Shown here piece by piece: positions 11,501 through 23,756 of a stretch of 64,000 bases of DNA (the first letter of the stretch is position 1; each line of letters begins with the position of its first letter). Source of the DNA: Bolinopsis microptera (Eukaryota > Ctenophora > Tentaculata > Lobata > Bolinopsidae). The translations under genes were made by a program, and so were the position numbers. The notes beneath the pieces are model-generated. The model was not told the origin of the DNA. It made no database searches and saw nothing but the letters and a program-made list of their open reading frames with translations. The stretch covers positions 14,856,169 to 14,920,168 of the forward strand of contig NC_087072.1 of the NCBI RefSeq assembly GCF_026151205.1, written 5' to 3'.

Positions 11501-14500
11501 AGTTTTTAAGTTTTACTGTCCCAGCGTAATGTTCAATCCGATGGAGAAAGCCAAACATCTCTCTGCTGACACGTTTGATTTGTTGACACAAACCGTCGGG
11601 TTGTTTGAGGAAGACATCTCGAAGACAGATCTTTTCGTTATGATAAAGTTGTCTATGGAACAAGGCAAGATTTCCTCCTACAAGGGGTTAGAGATAACGA
11701 CTGAAAGGAAGAATTTCAGAGGAATTTATTATCTGTGTGGGGATTATCTGTGGAAGTATGGAGAATTTTTACAAGCTATTGATTGGTTTGTTTGTGACTT
11801 AGCGATCAATCCCGACAGGATCCAGTCATGGTTATGTCTTGGACTTTGCTGGTTGAGCATTGCAGAAGATCGTTTCAACCATGCCAAAAGTGATCTGAAG
11901 GTCGTGATTGAGTCAATAGCCCCAAAAGCAGTTCTCTGTTTTGACCATTACATGTCAAGCTCATCCACGTCATTTGATGTAGCATCGGAATATTCCATCT
12001 TCCTGTACACCATAGCTTCCGTCTACAACCAAGTTGCTGGAGCTCTTGCTGACAATGTTGCAGTTATCCAAGAAATCGACTTGAAGAGATTAACTTTGAT
12101 AACTAAGGCTAAGGAGGTTCTCTTGAAAGGAATTGATCCGATCAAACCATCCAGCTGGGTCAAGAGTTTCATGCTAGGGAAGATATCTGAAAAGCTCAAT
12201 AGCAAAGACCTTGCTTGGTTGGATCATTATTTACAGGCTCTGAACGACTTGAAGGAGTACAACCAAACTGTTACCAAGAAAGTTAACACAAGTTCTCCAG
12301 TTGAGTATTCTATGGAGTGTATGGAACTGGTTTTTAGAATCTCGTATTCCATCTACAAACGATCTACCGAATACCCTGAGCTAACAAAGGACGCTTCCAA
12401 AAAGAAGAAATTGTTATCTAACCTGAAACCGATAGTTTTGTTGATGTGTCCCCAAACAACTATTGAAGAGTTTGAAAACTCTTCGATAAGCAAAATCGTG
12501 TTGATGGTACTTGAAGAGTGCTTCTCCAAATGGCCAGAGAACTACAAGATCCGTAATGCTCTCTGTAAAATTATCCACGACTCCTCTACCACAAATTCTG
12601 ATGAATATGTGAAGGCAAAGTCACTGATGCTTCAAGATTCCTCCAACTCTAGTGGAATGTTCCTATTTACTAGAAAACATCTGTTCTTGGGTATCTGGAG
12701 AATTCCTGTCGACACCGTGGATAGACCTGGTGGATTCTTCAGACACATGAGGAAAAGTCTCTCACTGATTATCGCATCTCTTACCCATTGTAAAGACATC
12801 AGTAATCTAATCAAGTTGTTCGAGAATATGGTTAAAACAGCCGAGCAGCTAAACAACTTTGTAGGGGATGTGACTCCATTCCTGCAAACCAGCTTGACTC
12901 AGTTCGACACCCTGCTTCGTACTAGAGTGTCTGAATATTGTGGCCTGCCTGGAAAACACACAACCGAACATTCAATCAAGCTGCTGAAGCTATGCATCAA
13001 AGTTAAGAACATCCATGTGAGATCTGGTGTGGAAACAAAGCCAGTTGATGAAGCTATCCTGGTTATCTTAAAGCTCTTCAAGCTTACTGTTCCTCAGCAA
13101 ATCGCCATTTGCGATCCTAGGGTTGTTGATGAGCCAGGCACTTTATATGAAACTGCCAACAAACTGATTAATGATTTCGAACAAGTTCAAAAAGTTGCAG
13201 CTCTTCTTGAATTGGAAAAACAGAAAAAGAAAGACCTCGAAAAAGCAACCTCATCTCAAGCTACCCAGCCAATTCCACCAACTAAGGAACCAGAACCTAT
13301 TGCTGTTACCAAAATACCCGAGGCTCCGGAAAAAGAACCTGCAAATCCAGCTGAGGTACCACCTCCGATTCAGTCTGAAAAAATCGTGGTCAATGACGCT
13401 GCCAAAACTGCAGTAAGACAAGCAGTAGCATCGTTTATTACACAGATGGCTGAGAAGAACCACACCAGTAAAGCCAATCCAAACGTTTCTCAAATTTTGA
13501 CAATGATCAACAATTCCGTCAAGAGCAAAGAAAACTCGGCCAAAATCAGGGAGATATTACTTAAAGCTGTTGCCAAGCCTAACCAGAACAATCCTCCAGC
13601 TGAGATTCCAGGACCACCTAAGAGCGAGGCTAGTGCAACAACCTCAGCAACCACGTCCGAGTCTCCATCCGTTGTGACTGCTGCTAAATCGGCCTCTTCT
13701 AAAGAAATAGTGGCAAAACCTGCGATTCCAAAACCTCTCTCGAGTAATGATGTGAGCCCAAGTATTGTTGAAACTGCACCAAAATTGTCAATGGAAAAGC
13801 CTGCGTGTCCTCCATCTAGACCAACCATCGTTTCGCCACTAGATCGACCACCTTCAGTTACTTTATCTACCACACCTGATCCTGCTACATCAAATGTGAT
13901 ACCAGAAAATCCTAAATCCCCTTCTGCTAAAGAGAATGGTTGCACAGAGGAGACAACGCCTGAGACCCAGTTCTCACCTATAATCAAAGAGGAGCCAGAG
14001 GAAGTGGTGCCTATTTCTCCTCCAGAAAACGAGATGCCAACAGTTACACCTATTCAAATTGAATCAAAAGTGGAAATCTGCAGCCCCCCATCTTCAACCT
14101 CACCAACAGAAGTACCTACACCGATCCCTTCGGCCACAGCAACACCAACCTCGACCAGCTCTGAGTCTCCTGATGCGAGTAACAAGCGGAAGAGGAGTTC
14201 CTCGCTGAACGGTTCTGGCAGTGATAACAGTGACAGTGATGACGAAGGTACTATGCCATCACTAGACGATGTTCCTGCTCTGGAAAGCGTTCCTGCTAAA
14301 ACATCTACCTCACAAAACCAATTTAGGGCTATGCCTAACCTTAATATTGCCCATGTCAATGAAAGCTGTCCTCCAATGTCAACAAACACATTGCCTCGTC
14401 TGAACCCTCCAATGTTGGTGAAGAAAGAACCCACCCCACCCCCTTCATCACTAAAATCAGCGCCTTACCAATCACCACCCCCAATGTACTGCAGGTCTTC

Positions 14501-16172
14501 AAGCAACCCTGATGGGCTTCCGAATAGAGGTAACACCAATGGTGGTCCTCCCAATCAGTTCCTTCAGCAGCCTCTTGTTGGAAACAAGATGGCTCTATCA
14601 AACTTCATGCACTTACCTCCTGAAAGTGCGAGGCTTGCACTGACTCCGGCTCAACTCATGGCCCTCAACGTTCCTAATAAGAAAGGTCCGAAAGCTCCTA
14701 GAGTAAAGAAAGAGAGACCTCCTCGCAAGAAGAAACCAAAAGATCCTGGGCTGGTCAAAAAGCGCGAAAAGAAACGGAAAATCGACAAAGTTCAGACTTT
14801 GAAACAATTTGATTTTCCACACGTGGATAAAACCGTTGACAGTACAGTGGGTTTTTATCCTAAAAACCAACCTACTTTGAACGATTCAAGTCACGTTTTT
14901 CGACGGGGAATGTCAGAGATTCACCAACCATCCACAACATGCTCCCAACCCCAGCCTTTCTTCAGACAAAACTCGGAGCCCATCTTGCAACGAGGACCAA
15001 CCTTTAACAACGGTATGTTGAACAGGAACAGTTCAGATGAAGTTCAGTACAAAGCTGAAGATTTCTTTGCTGGCTCAAGTAACTCTCAAGTTAACAGCCC
15101 TGCAAAAAGTGGGTTCTTGAGCGATTCGCCTTACAACAGTCAGTCGAGTATTTTACTGTCACCATCCCCAGCTGATGCTTCACTTTTTAGCCCTACGAGC
15201 TCTGAAAACTTGAGTTCTGAGCAGATTATCGATGACGACAGTCAGCTGGAAAATGTAGATCTGGGAATTCTAAACGAGTTGGATGGATGTGATCTGACTG
15301 ATGAACAAGAAAAACTTCGGCAAGTGGTTCCTAAACCTAAGAGAGGAAGAAAGCCCAAAGATCCTAACAAACCGAAAGCTCCACCAAAACGCAGAAAACC
15401 CAAGGCAAAAGCGGGCATGCAAGCTCAGATGAATGGAATACTAAATGCACTACCGGTTACCAGTCCTTTCACATCTCCAACACATCCTCACAACTTCCCC
15501 GGATTTCCGAAGCCAGATGGTCAATTTCCAACTAACCCTGGTGACGAAACCTCCCCCACAAAATACTTCTATTACCCAGATGGAAGTATGTATCCTCCTG
15601 GCAATGCAGCAGCTAAGTTAGCGATGATGCCACCAAGTCTCCAGCCACACACAGTCCAGCAACCAGCTCAACTGGACCAACTTCAGCACTGCTCCAGTGT
15701 CATCCCTCCAGGACAGGCGCCAGTGCCCTGTCAGTACAGTACAGAGAGCACCGGTTATGTGCAGTCTGCCCCCACTGCAGCGGCTCCACTCTCACACTAC
15801 TCACCCGACCAACCCTCCACTCCCAAGTTGAACTATAACAGTCTCCAGTACCCTCCAGTCACCAGCTTTGACGCAGGCAGCATTTATTCTGGTCCGAACA
15901 GTACACTTATTAAACAGGACCCCTTGGAACAGGCTGTGATGGTCAAGGGAGAAGAGCCTGACCCCGCTGCTGTGGGAATGAACCCTAACGTTGGTTTCGG
16001 AATGCCGCAGTACCCAGTCACCCAACCCTACAGCGCTGAAATGTTCCCGACTTCACTATACCCCGACCATTCGGGGTTCAACTCTTCCGCTCAAATGTCC
16101 ACAGCTCCCGGAGCATCCGCCCATCCGCCCAACAGTAACTTCAATCAGTATCAAAACTTTCGGAACTTTTAA
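8579..16172 (+). CDS. CABIN1: calcineurin-binding protein cabin-1 (HIRA complex subunit)
   Basis: CDS join(8579..8624, 8863..16172), 2,451 aa; human is about 2,220. The 46 nt first exon encodes MIKFAALNATEEDSS, matching the family N-terminus, and ends at a GT donor. The second exon is 7.3 kb with no further intron. Residues about 25-180 hold TPR-like repeats (YLEAV, WYNIS, CLNINPS). The middle 900 residues are helical and TPR-like. The last 1,000 are rich in Pro, Ser and Thr, with Lys/Arg clusters including an AT-hook-like KRGRKPKDPNKPK near 15335-15375 and a second basic block at 14690-14790. CABIN1 works with HIRA, UBN1 and ASF1A to deposit histone H3.3 and inhibits calcineurin and MEF2 in mammals; the C-terminal partners are not evident here. 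An acceptor-like CATTTTAG lies 8 nt before the ATG. Confidence 0.9.
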
Positions 16173-17995
16173 GATTTTTATTGTTTGAAATTGGACATTC
16201 ATAATGTTGTACTATGAGATCTATGATAATAATAGGTATATTTTGAATTTTGTAGAAGTGTGCAAAGGTATTAGGGAATGACAGTGCTGTAAAAAGTACT
16301 GTAAAAGGTACTGTATAAGGTACAGTAGTAGGTACAGTAGTAGCTTCTGACCTGTACCATCGTAGGACTGCACGACGTCTCATCTTACCATAAGGCTGGA
16401 TCAGACTTAAATATCATTGTAATTTATTACGAACTGTTTTACCCGATTTGACAACTTACAACTCTTAGTAATTTTACCCCTCTCATTTATCATATATCTT
16501 GAATGTCGGGTCATTTTGAACAACGCTCCACGCTTTGATCTACCTAATGAACTAAACGCTAAATTTCAAACTAAAATCAAATTAGCTGGATTAAAATTAT
16601 AACTGACCCGAGTGCAGGCTGTACATGATAATTGTTTGCTGAACCATTCATTACACACACTAACTGTTACGAGAGCTCATGTTTTACAATACGTAGACGT
16701 TGCTGCTAGCGGTGGCGAGCCAAAACACACTCAAACTTTAGAAAACTTGGTCTAATAGACTAATAGACCACATTTCATTACTTTCTACATATTTTGGCTG
16801 TACTACTCTTTTTGTTTTATTCCCGCCGCATTTTTATTACAGTATGCAATTAATTTGTATTGTCTAGATTGTATGCCTGACCTCACCGCTGGCAGCAACA
16901 CCTACATTTGCATTATTTTACCTGATTTTAGCGAATAAATTCAAACAGGGCTTTAATCCGGGTTTGAGAATTAAGCACAGCTTTAATAGACAATAGAATG
17001 TTTTATTGATAACCGCACTTGAGGTGTTTTTTCCTACACTTCCTCGACACTAACCTTGCTAAGTTTATAACGATTAATTAATAAACTGTCGAGTAGGGTT
17101 GGTGAAGTACTTCAGGGTTTTTTGAAAAAGTTAAAGAAGTAAATTATATTGATTTATAGAATATAACCACACGAGAAGCTGTGTAAATCACGTTTTTCCT
17201 GTTATCATAAAGTTGCATTAATACTAAGTTATAGAATTGTTTATATAATATATTATACCCGCCGTGCGAGCGACCCCCGAGTTTTGGCTGTTTTTGAGAC
17301 GTAATCCCCGCGTAACTATTTGGATATTATTTAACATTATAGCTTGGGGCTGATACGTTGATTAGCAGTATGCAAGAATGAAGATTGTTGATTGGATGTG
17401 GTTCTTAGAGCGGTCCGTCCATCTGTTTTTTATCAGTTATCACTTCCAGACCGTGTTCAACAAAATTTTGGTTTATCTAATCATAACTTTTCTTACTCTT
17501 AGTGACACAATTGTGTAGCCTAAATTTGTCGTAAAAGGTTGAAACTGATAAAATGGATGGTGATAATATGATGTTCCCGGGATAATGTGTTGATCTTTAT
17601 TCACCCGGCCCTGGATCACTACGAAACATTGCCACACGTTCTATTCGTTCTGTTGTTTATTGAATTCTATTTTCGATTGTAATTTTCACATTGAAAATAA
17701 CACATTATAATTTATTTTCTTAAATGAATAGATTACATTGTTGATTTATTGTGTCAAACCTGATCCGTTAAAATTTACATGCCAAGAATTTTAAAAACTT
17801 ATTTAATCATGAAATATTCTAAGGCTGAAGGCCAGGGTCGTTCTCAAACCACAAAATCAAAATTTTCCATCCCCTACTTTCCACAAACTCGCCCCCACAA
17901 GGCTCATATTTGTCTACATAATAATATGTCCACAGAGGTAAGCTCACACTTGTCAGGTGTCAGTCCCTATAATAGTAGCTATCTCCTGCCACAAA
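16173..17995. other. intergenic 3' of CABIN1
   Basis: No gene seen. An AATAAA at about 16934 could serve CABIN1. Near 16288-16345 a short degenerate repeat of the word GTACTGTA/GTACAGTA occurs about five times. The inverted-repeat element at 16693-16905 is listed separately. Confidence 0.5.
16693..16905. mobile_element. small inverted-repeat element (MITE-like)
   Basis: Left end GTAGACGTTGCTGCTAGCGG and right end, read on the other strand, GTAGGTGTTGCTGCCAGCGG match at 17 of 20 positions. The unit is 213 bp with no coding capacity. The target duplication is not clear, so the class is unassigned. Confidence 0.5.
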
Positions 17996-19098
17996 CTACT
18001 CAAGACTGTACCGTGACGTCACGTCTTTGTCATTCGCTGATTGGTTGTTGTGTTCTGACGTCACGGGTTCTGATTGGCTGTTTACTCGTGACGTCATGTT
18101 GCTAGGTTGTTGGGTAAGATGTTCAACACTGTCCCTGACGTTGCCATGAAGCTGCAACACTCCACGTACATGGTCCTCTCTGGAAATATAAAGGGTTATG
18201 AAATACTACAACACTGACTTGGCCTGAGAACTGGCCATTTTTGGCTAAATTTGGGATTTCCTGTTTCATCTCCCGCAACCCGGATGTAGTTGTTCAAGGT
18301 TATGAGCCTAGTGTGCGCCCTAATAGGTTTTTTAAAATGTAAACCTAGTATATATCCTATATAGAGTACTGCTTAGCAGTCCATGAAATTAGGCAAAACC
18401 ACAAGCTACAGTTAAGTCATTGTGCTCAGTAGGAATATTAGAGAATTAGTTTTGATGTTAAATACATGTATAGCTCTCTGCGGAGGATGATGAATGTAAA
18501 ATTAGTTTTGAGAGTACACTACTCATCCTAAGATTCCTGTACTCTTTCTCTGGAAGGTTCTAGCTTGCGTAATTAAGAACAGAGTACTTGTGTTGTGCAG
18601 TACACTCAAAATGTTGTCCGGCCGCAGTATTACATGTATTTTCTGGTCATTTATGAGAGTAGTGTATACAATGGAAATGTTCGTGCACTAGTTAAATACA
18701 TTGCCTGCTAAAGTGTTCACTGTCAATGTTCACCGTCATTACCATACTTACTGTGCTACTAAAGATTGGACTTGTTCCCTGTCGGACTCACTCTCTCCCT
18801 CCATCCAAGTTACAGTTCTCAGTTGATCCTCCCTCGCGGCCCTCCTGTCATCATTGTAATGCCTGATAAACTTTAGGACTAATATCAGGACCACAGCTAG
18901 TCCTGTCAGTACTGCAAACGATAGGAAGTAAAGACCATGATTCAGTGATTGTGTGTCGCCTTCTTGTTGAAAGGGAGCACCATCACTGGTACGTGATCCT
19001 GGGTATGATTCGTTTAGTCCTGATCTTTGGAAGGTATTATTGGTAGGATTAGTACTGGAGCTGTTGTTAACCGTAAATGGGATCACGAAATCAAGCAT
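17996..19098 (-). CDS. small single-pass membrane protein of unknown function
   Basis: I do not recognise the family. Proposed CDS complement(join(17996..18179, 18752..19098)), 176 aa. Exon 1 ends at a strong donor (CACA then GTAAGT). Exon 2 starts after TATATTTCCAG and keeps frame to a TAG. Residues 1-55 are Ser/Asn/Thr-rich with several N-glycosylation sequons (NNSS, NNTF, NESY). About 56-79 is one transmembrane helix (FLSFAVLTGLAVVLILVL) followed by KFIRH and a charged cytoplasmic tail. The tail ends in an 11-14 residue repeat beginning (M/V)TS(R/E). No signal peptide is obvious. Unlike nearly all other genes here, no AG lies close to the ATG, so the true start may be in an upstream exon. 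Confidence 0.5.
18014..18096. promoter_or_regulatory. CRE / CCAAT composite array
   Basis: Three perfect TGACGTCA palindromes stand at 18014-18021, 18056-18063 and 18089-18096. Two CCAAT boxes in reverse orientation (TGATTGG) stand at 18040-18044 and 18073-18077 (ATTGG core), each exactly 11 nt before the next CRE. CRE sites bind ATF/CREB dimers and CCAAT binds NF-Y. The last CRE-CCAAT module is a 33 bp duplication, 11 codons in the overlapping minus-strand exon. Binding is inferred from sequence only. Confidence 0.55.
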
Positions 19099-19698
19099 TG
19101 CAAGAGTTGAGAAAACAACAAACGTAATATTAGGTGTGATGTGTTTGGTGAAGTGTTTTTAAAGTAATGTACTTACACTTGCTTCTCCGGAATGCAGCAC
19201 TGAAATTTAGTCATGCATTTCACAAATGTACATTGTACTAACAATGTAGTATGTACTTACATGATATTATTGTGTATTGCGTAGTACTATAGCTGTTCAA
19301 GTGATGTAATGAGAGAGTTTTTACTGAGCTGTAATATTATCACGTGGAGTAAATAACGAGTATAACATGTAATTAAGTGTCCTCTGTAAGTATTATACAC
19401 AACCTATCTACATATTATGGTATATAATGTGGGTGTGTGTGTGTGTGTTGCCTCCATTGAACAAGTTATCAATTTACACTTCAATACCCAGAATAATTCT
19501 AACTCCATTGTAAAGTCTTGTACGCCATATTCTTACCCCCAAATATTTAAACACGTTAATCCGGGGTCCTCATCAAAATTTTTACCATTGTCAAGTCGGG
19601 GCATTGTGCAACCTGGTGCTCCACACTCAAAAAATGATAATAGTAATGTAAATTGAGAACGGCCCTGAAGAGTGACGAGAGAGAGAGAGGGAGAGAGA

Positions 19699-19729
<31 letters not shown>

Positions 19730-19885
19730 CAGAAAATGCCAGCACCTCGCCTTGCTATTATGCCTTCTATGTACGTAAAAATTTACTGCACAGTAAATGT
19801 CGTCTACATTACACTTTTACACTCCCACTGCGATATATATTTTATTTACAATGACTCAAATTAAATCTCCGAACTGTAGGCCGCC
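19099..19885. other. intergenic with GA microsatellite
   Basis: It holds a GA-rich microsatellite at about 19677-19729, interrupted by GGG, and a short GT run near 19431-19448. The stretch lies between the divergent minus-strand membrane protein gene and POLR3K, so it may carry promoters for both; no specific site can be supported. Confidence 0.5.
19677..19729. repeat. GA microsatellite
   Basis: About 25 GA units interrupted by two or three GGG blocks, 160 bp upstream of POLR3K. Confidence 0.9.
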
Positions 19886-20424
19886 ATGCTGCTGTTTTGT
19901 CCGCTGTGTTCCAACGCCTTGACCGTGGGCCAGGGCGAGCTCGGTCTGGATTTCGTGTGTGAAACGTGTACTTTTGTGCACCAAATCGAGCAGAAGATCA
20001 CCAATAGAGTGTATTACAAGTTGAAGGAGCTGGATGACGTGCTAGGCGGCAAGGTATGGTGATATGGTGATGCTTTTAGATGTATCTGTCACAGTATTAA
20101 GGGCTGGCACGTCGCCAAACATTCACCATAGTACCCAAATACTTTAGAGCATCGCCTTTCCTCTACACTAGGTCATTTGGCATGTAAAACTTTTCGTATA
20201 ATATTATATTGCTTGGCAATGTGTAATTGCATGACGTTCAGGCTGTAATATTAAGTTCATTTCAGGAAGCTTGGGAGAATGTGGACTCGACGGAAGCGGA
20301 TTGCCCCAAATGTTCGCACAAGCGCGCTTATTTTATGCAGATTCAAACGCGGTCTGCAGATGAACCTATGACAACTTTCTACAAATGTTGCAATGTTGCA
20401 TGTAATAATCAATGGAGAGAATAA
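19886..20424 (+). CDS. POLR3K: RNA polymerase III subunit RPC10 (POLR3K)
   Basis: CDS join(19886..20053, 20266..20424), 108 aa, the same length as human POLR3K. Exon 1 opens MLLFCPLCSN and carries the N-terminal zinc ribbon (CPLC, then CETC) followed by DDVLGGK. Exon 2 opens EAWENVDSTEADCPKC and contains the catalytic-loop motif QTRSADEPMTTFYKCCN. The RSADE hairpin is the conserved acidic TFIIS-like loop used in RNA cleavage and transcript termination by Pol III. POLR2I and TFIIS are excluded by these motifs and by size. The acceptor-like CTGTAG stands 6 nt before the ATG, which sits in GCCGCC context. Confidence 0.95.
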
Positions 20425-23400
20425 TGCCTCATTAACATGTGTATCTTATGCAGCTGTGTATAAAGTTGCCCCTATAAAAAGTTAAAGCGTTTCCTCGTGT
20501 CGCGCTGTCCCTCCCTGGTAGCTTCTGTGACGCTGCACAATAACTGGGACAATCCTGCGAGAACAGCTCACTACTAGCAGGATTCCTGGCGCCGAGTGCC
20601 CTGAAAGTGGGTTATTAAGCAGTGAGAGGTGTCACGCACGTTCTCCTCAGCGCTGACGTGGATCTGGTGATTCCGTGGCAGATTCGATTTATGGAGTTAT
20701 GGGACCCGGAATGTGCTTCCCAGATAATGTTGTGTTTACTTTATGGACTGTTAAAACCTTCATATTGACTTATCTGTTGTGTCACATACCTTCGCTCACG
20801 ATGGATGTAAAGAAGGTGGGTTTATTGGCGATTTTTACCGGAAATTGTCAGCAGTTCATTGAATAGTGCTCACCATCCATCATATCTAATATGCGTTTAG
20901 ATTTAAATTTTAACCGTTTTTGAGTATTTTTAAAAAACCTGTTTGAAAGATAGTTGTTTTAATTTGATAATGTGTTTGTTTTGAAGTTCAGACCAGATTC
21001 CTTCGATCGTTCGACAAATGAAATGCTTTTCACATTACTCACGATTATCTACGCAATGCAGTGTTTATTCTATCTCGAAACTCAAACCGTTCTCACCCTC
21101 GAGTATTAGTGCAGATCCTCTTTTTGGGCCTATCACGTTGACCCACTCCGGCCGTTGAATCGCAGATCTTATATGTGTACAATCTATCAAATTAAACTGT
21201 AAGAGAATTAAATTAAACCTGTATCTGATTTTTGGTTACCATAGCCTCGAAAATTATGATATTAACTGCAGGGAGCTCTGTTTTAAACTGTGTTGACTGC
21301 AGCTCCCAAACAACGTGTTCTCTGAAAATACTGATGATCTCATTTTGGTGCACTTTTCTGATGTGATTTATAGTTGCAAGATACGAAAAGAGTTTTAAGA
21401 CTGAAAACGTGTCAATAAAATAATGAGGTGATATAACGAATTACCAAGTCATCGTATGATTCCAGTTACAGAATTCATGTTGTAATTACAAAGATGTAAT
21501 GATATTTTGGTTCATGACAAGATTATGCTTGTACACTGGCATGATCAAGAAAAGCATTTAATGTTAAGTTTACAGTGTTTGTTCAATACAGCTGCTACTA
21601 GATCAGAGGACTTCCATACACGTATAACGGTCGGTACGCAGCGAGCCCGTTCTTTAGCCGCACAACTCGTTTATACACATTTTCCATGATGTTTGAAAAT
21701 CCAATACGTGAAGTTAAAGGGAAAATGTCCTCCAGGTTGAGGTAGGTAATCCCAACACACACACACACACACACACACGCGGGGTCCTGATCGGAAACAT
21801 TGTTAGCTCCCTTGTGAGGTATGTAAGGTGTAATTGCAATGTCTCTTAATGCGGTGTAGTCCTGGTTGTTGTCTTAGTTAATTCTCTGCGATGTATAAAT
21901 AGTTGGGAACATTCCAGGTAGGGCTCTCTTGTTACAGCTGCTGCATGCTATTTATAGATCATCCACACATATAGCACGTGTGCAGATTTATAACAACCGT
22001 TTGATTGAAATGTAAATAAACAATCGTCAGTATTTCGTCTGTGTGTTAGACAGGCTGTCACAGGTTGGGGTAGTACTAGTGGCGACTATGTAATTCTAGT
22101 TTTAATGCTTTAATATCAATGATCGTGGCAGGATGTGTAGCGTGTTCAGTATTGATTACATTTGTCGTGCAATCCGTTTATTGGACGTTATTTTCGTCGC
22201 ATAAAGTCTTGCTTGTAGCATCGGACTCTCGGACCGCTTTGTACATATTTTTGCTAATATTGGACTTTGATCACGATTATCTTGTATAAAATTAGATTAT
22301 GGTTATACTTTTAAACTTTATCAGGTTGCTTAATTTTAAAACCGTATACATAGGGCCTATCGTCACCCTGTTTGGTAGATACCGGTAGTAACTATAAACT
22401 ATGCTACTAGTTTGTTTAGAGTAAGTATTTGAACCTGCTCCCCAAGCTCCTGCACGGCACTCTAGATAATCATAAAGTACATCCTATTTTACCACATGCC
22501 TCTCAATGAATTTCAATATAAATTCTACACGCACACTCTCCCATAACTTTAATATGAATACCAGTGATTGCGGATTGCGGACTGCCCAAATTTGATGAAT
22601 ATGGGAAATCAAATTAAGGGAAATGTGAGAGATTAACTGAGCTCCCTTTTCGGGCATGCCCAGATGCCTCTCTCTCATACACAGTTCCATTTCTGTATAA
22701 ATAGGTACTTATACTGCAGTTCGATATCATAACTGACATATCGTAGTTAAACCAAATTAGTACAGTGCTAGCTGTAGGTGTGCTTGGGCGTGCGTATACT
22801 CATCTGCAGCTCGGTGAATGCCTTATGTCAGACTCCACGAGCCAAAACTTTTGGTAAGTTTCAGCTTTCATCGGCCGTCAGTTTTTGTGTTGTTGTTGAC
22901 CCCAAATTAATGGTACATTGTATACAATGGGGTAGGTTCTCGAGTACATATCGTTTAGTTAGGATTATGTAATACGTTAAGTTTAACTTAATAATATATT
23001 GTGATTGTTGTATGCAGATGTTGGTTCCTGCCTCTCATGGTACCTCTTGTGGACGGTTGCCACGTTTTCAGTGCTAAACAATGAGCTGATAATACGATTG
23101 TCACTGATCCAGGAATGCACCTAATAGTGTTACTCTAATAAACTCTCTCCTCTCCCTGTAGCCCCATGTCAAGTACCTCCCAATTATGAGGGAAGGTGCC
23201 TGGTGCTCTAATAACTACTCAGATTAGCTGTCAAATGTCAGTTCACTTCGTGCTTTCACTTTCACACGTACGATCCTTTCATACACTGGATATCCACGCT
23301 CTCTCTCTCTCAATACTCACTGTAATGACACTGACAGTGTTCTTCTTTTGCTACTATATTGAACATCGGTGTAACACCACTTGTCTTGTTTCTCTAACAC

Positions 23401-23756
23401 ATATTACATATACTCCGGGACTTCATTGTTTGTAATTTGTCTTTATCTACTTGTTCATCAGTTCACTGTTGGTACGTGCAATTATCATCACATTTTAATA
23501 TTCCTGCGTGTCACACTCCTCCCCTCTCTAAAAACTTTTAACAAATATAAGTGACAGTTTACTGGAAAAGTGCCACGTTTTTAATATCACGGCTAGACAG
23601 CCTGGATTCCCACGGCTAGGATTCCTAAAGTTTCCGAGCTATTTTTAATGATTGTTTACAGTACCAATCCTCCGGTACCCTGTCTACGTCTTTTGAAGTT
23701 GGAATGAACGGTTCACTACACCAAAGTGACCGCCAAATGACCGTCCTCCCTTTCAG
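20425..23756. other. 3.3 kb without a recognisable gene
   Basis: No coding exon or RNA gene could be supported. A CA microsatellite lies at about 21754-21778. Short open frames (for example 20675-20866 and 22778-22972) have no domain, no splice context and no coding bias. Confidence 0.5.
21754..21778. repeat. CA microsatellite
   Basis: About 12 uninterrupted CA units in otherwise featureless intergenic DNA. Confidence 0.9.

Noticed and set aside
13171-13493. Extra frames on both strands within CABIN1
   Set aside because: Shadows of the long exon, low-complexity and without domains.
19672-19854. Arg/Glu repeat protein
   Set aside because: Translation of a GA microsatellite.
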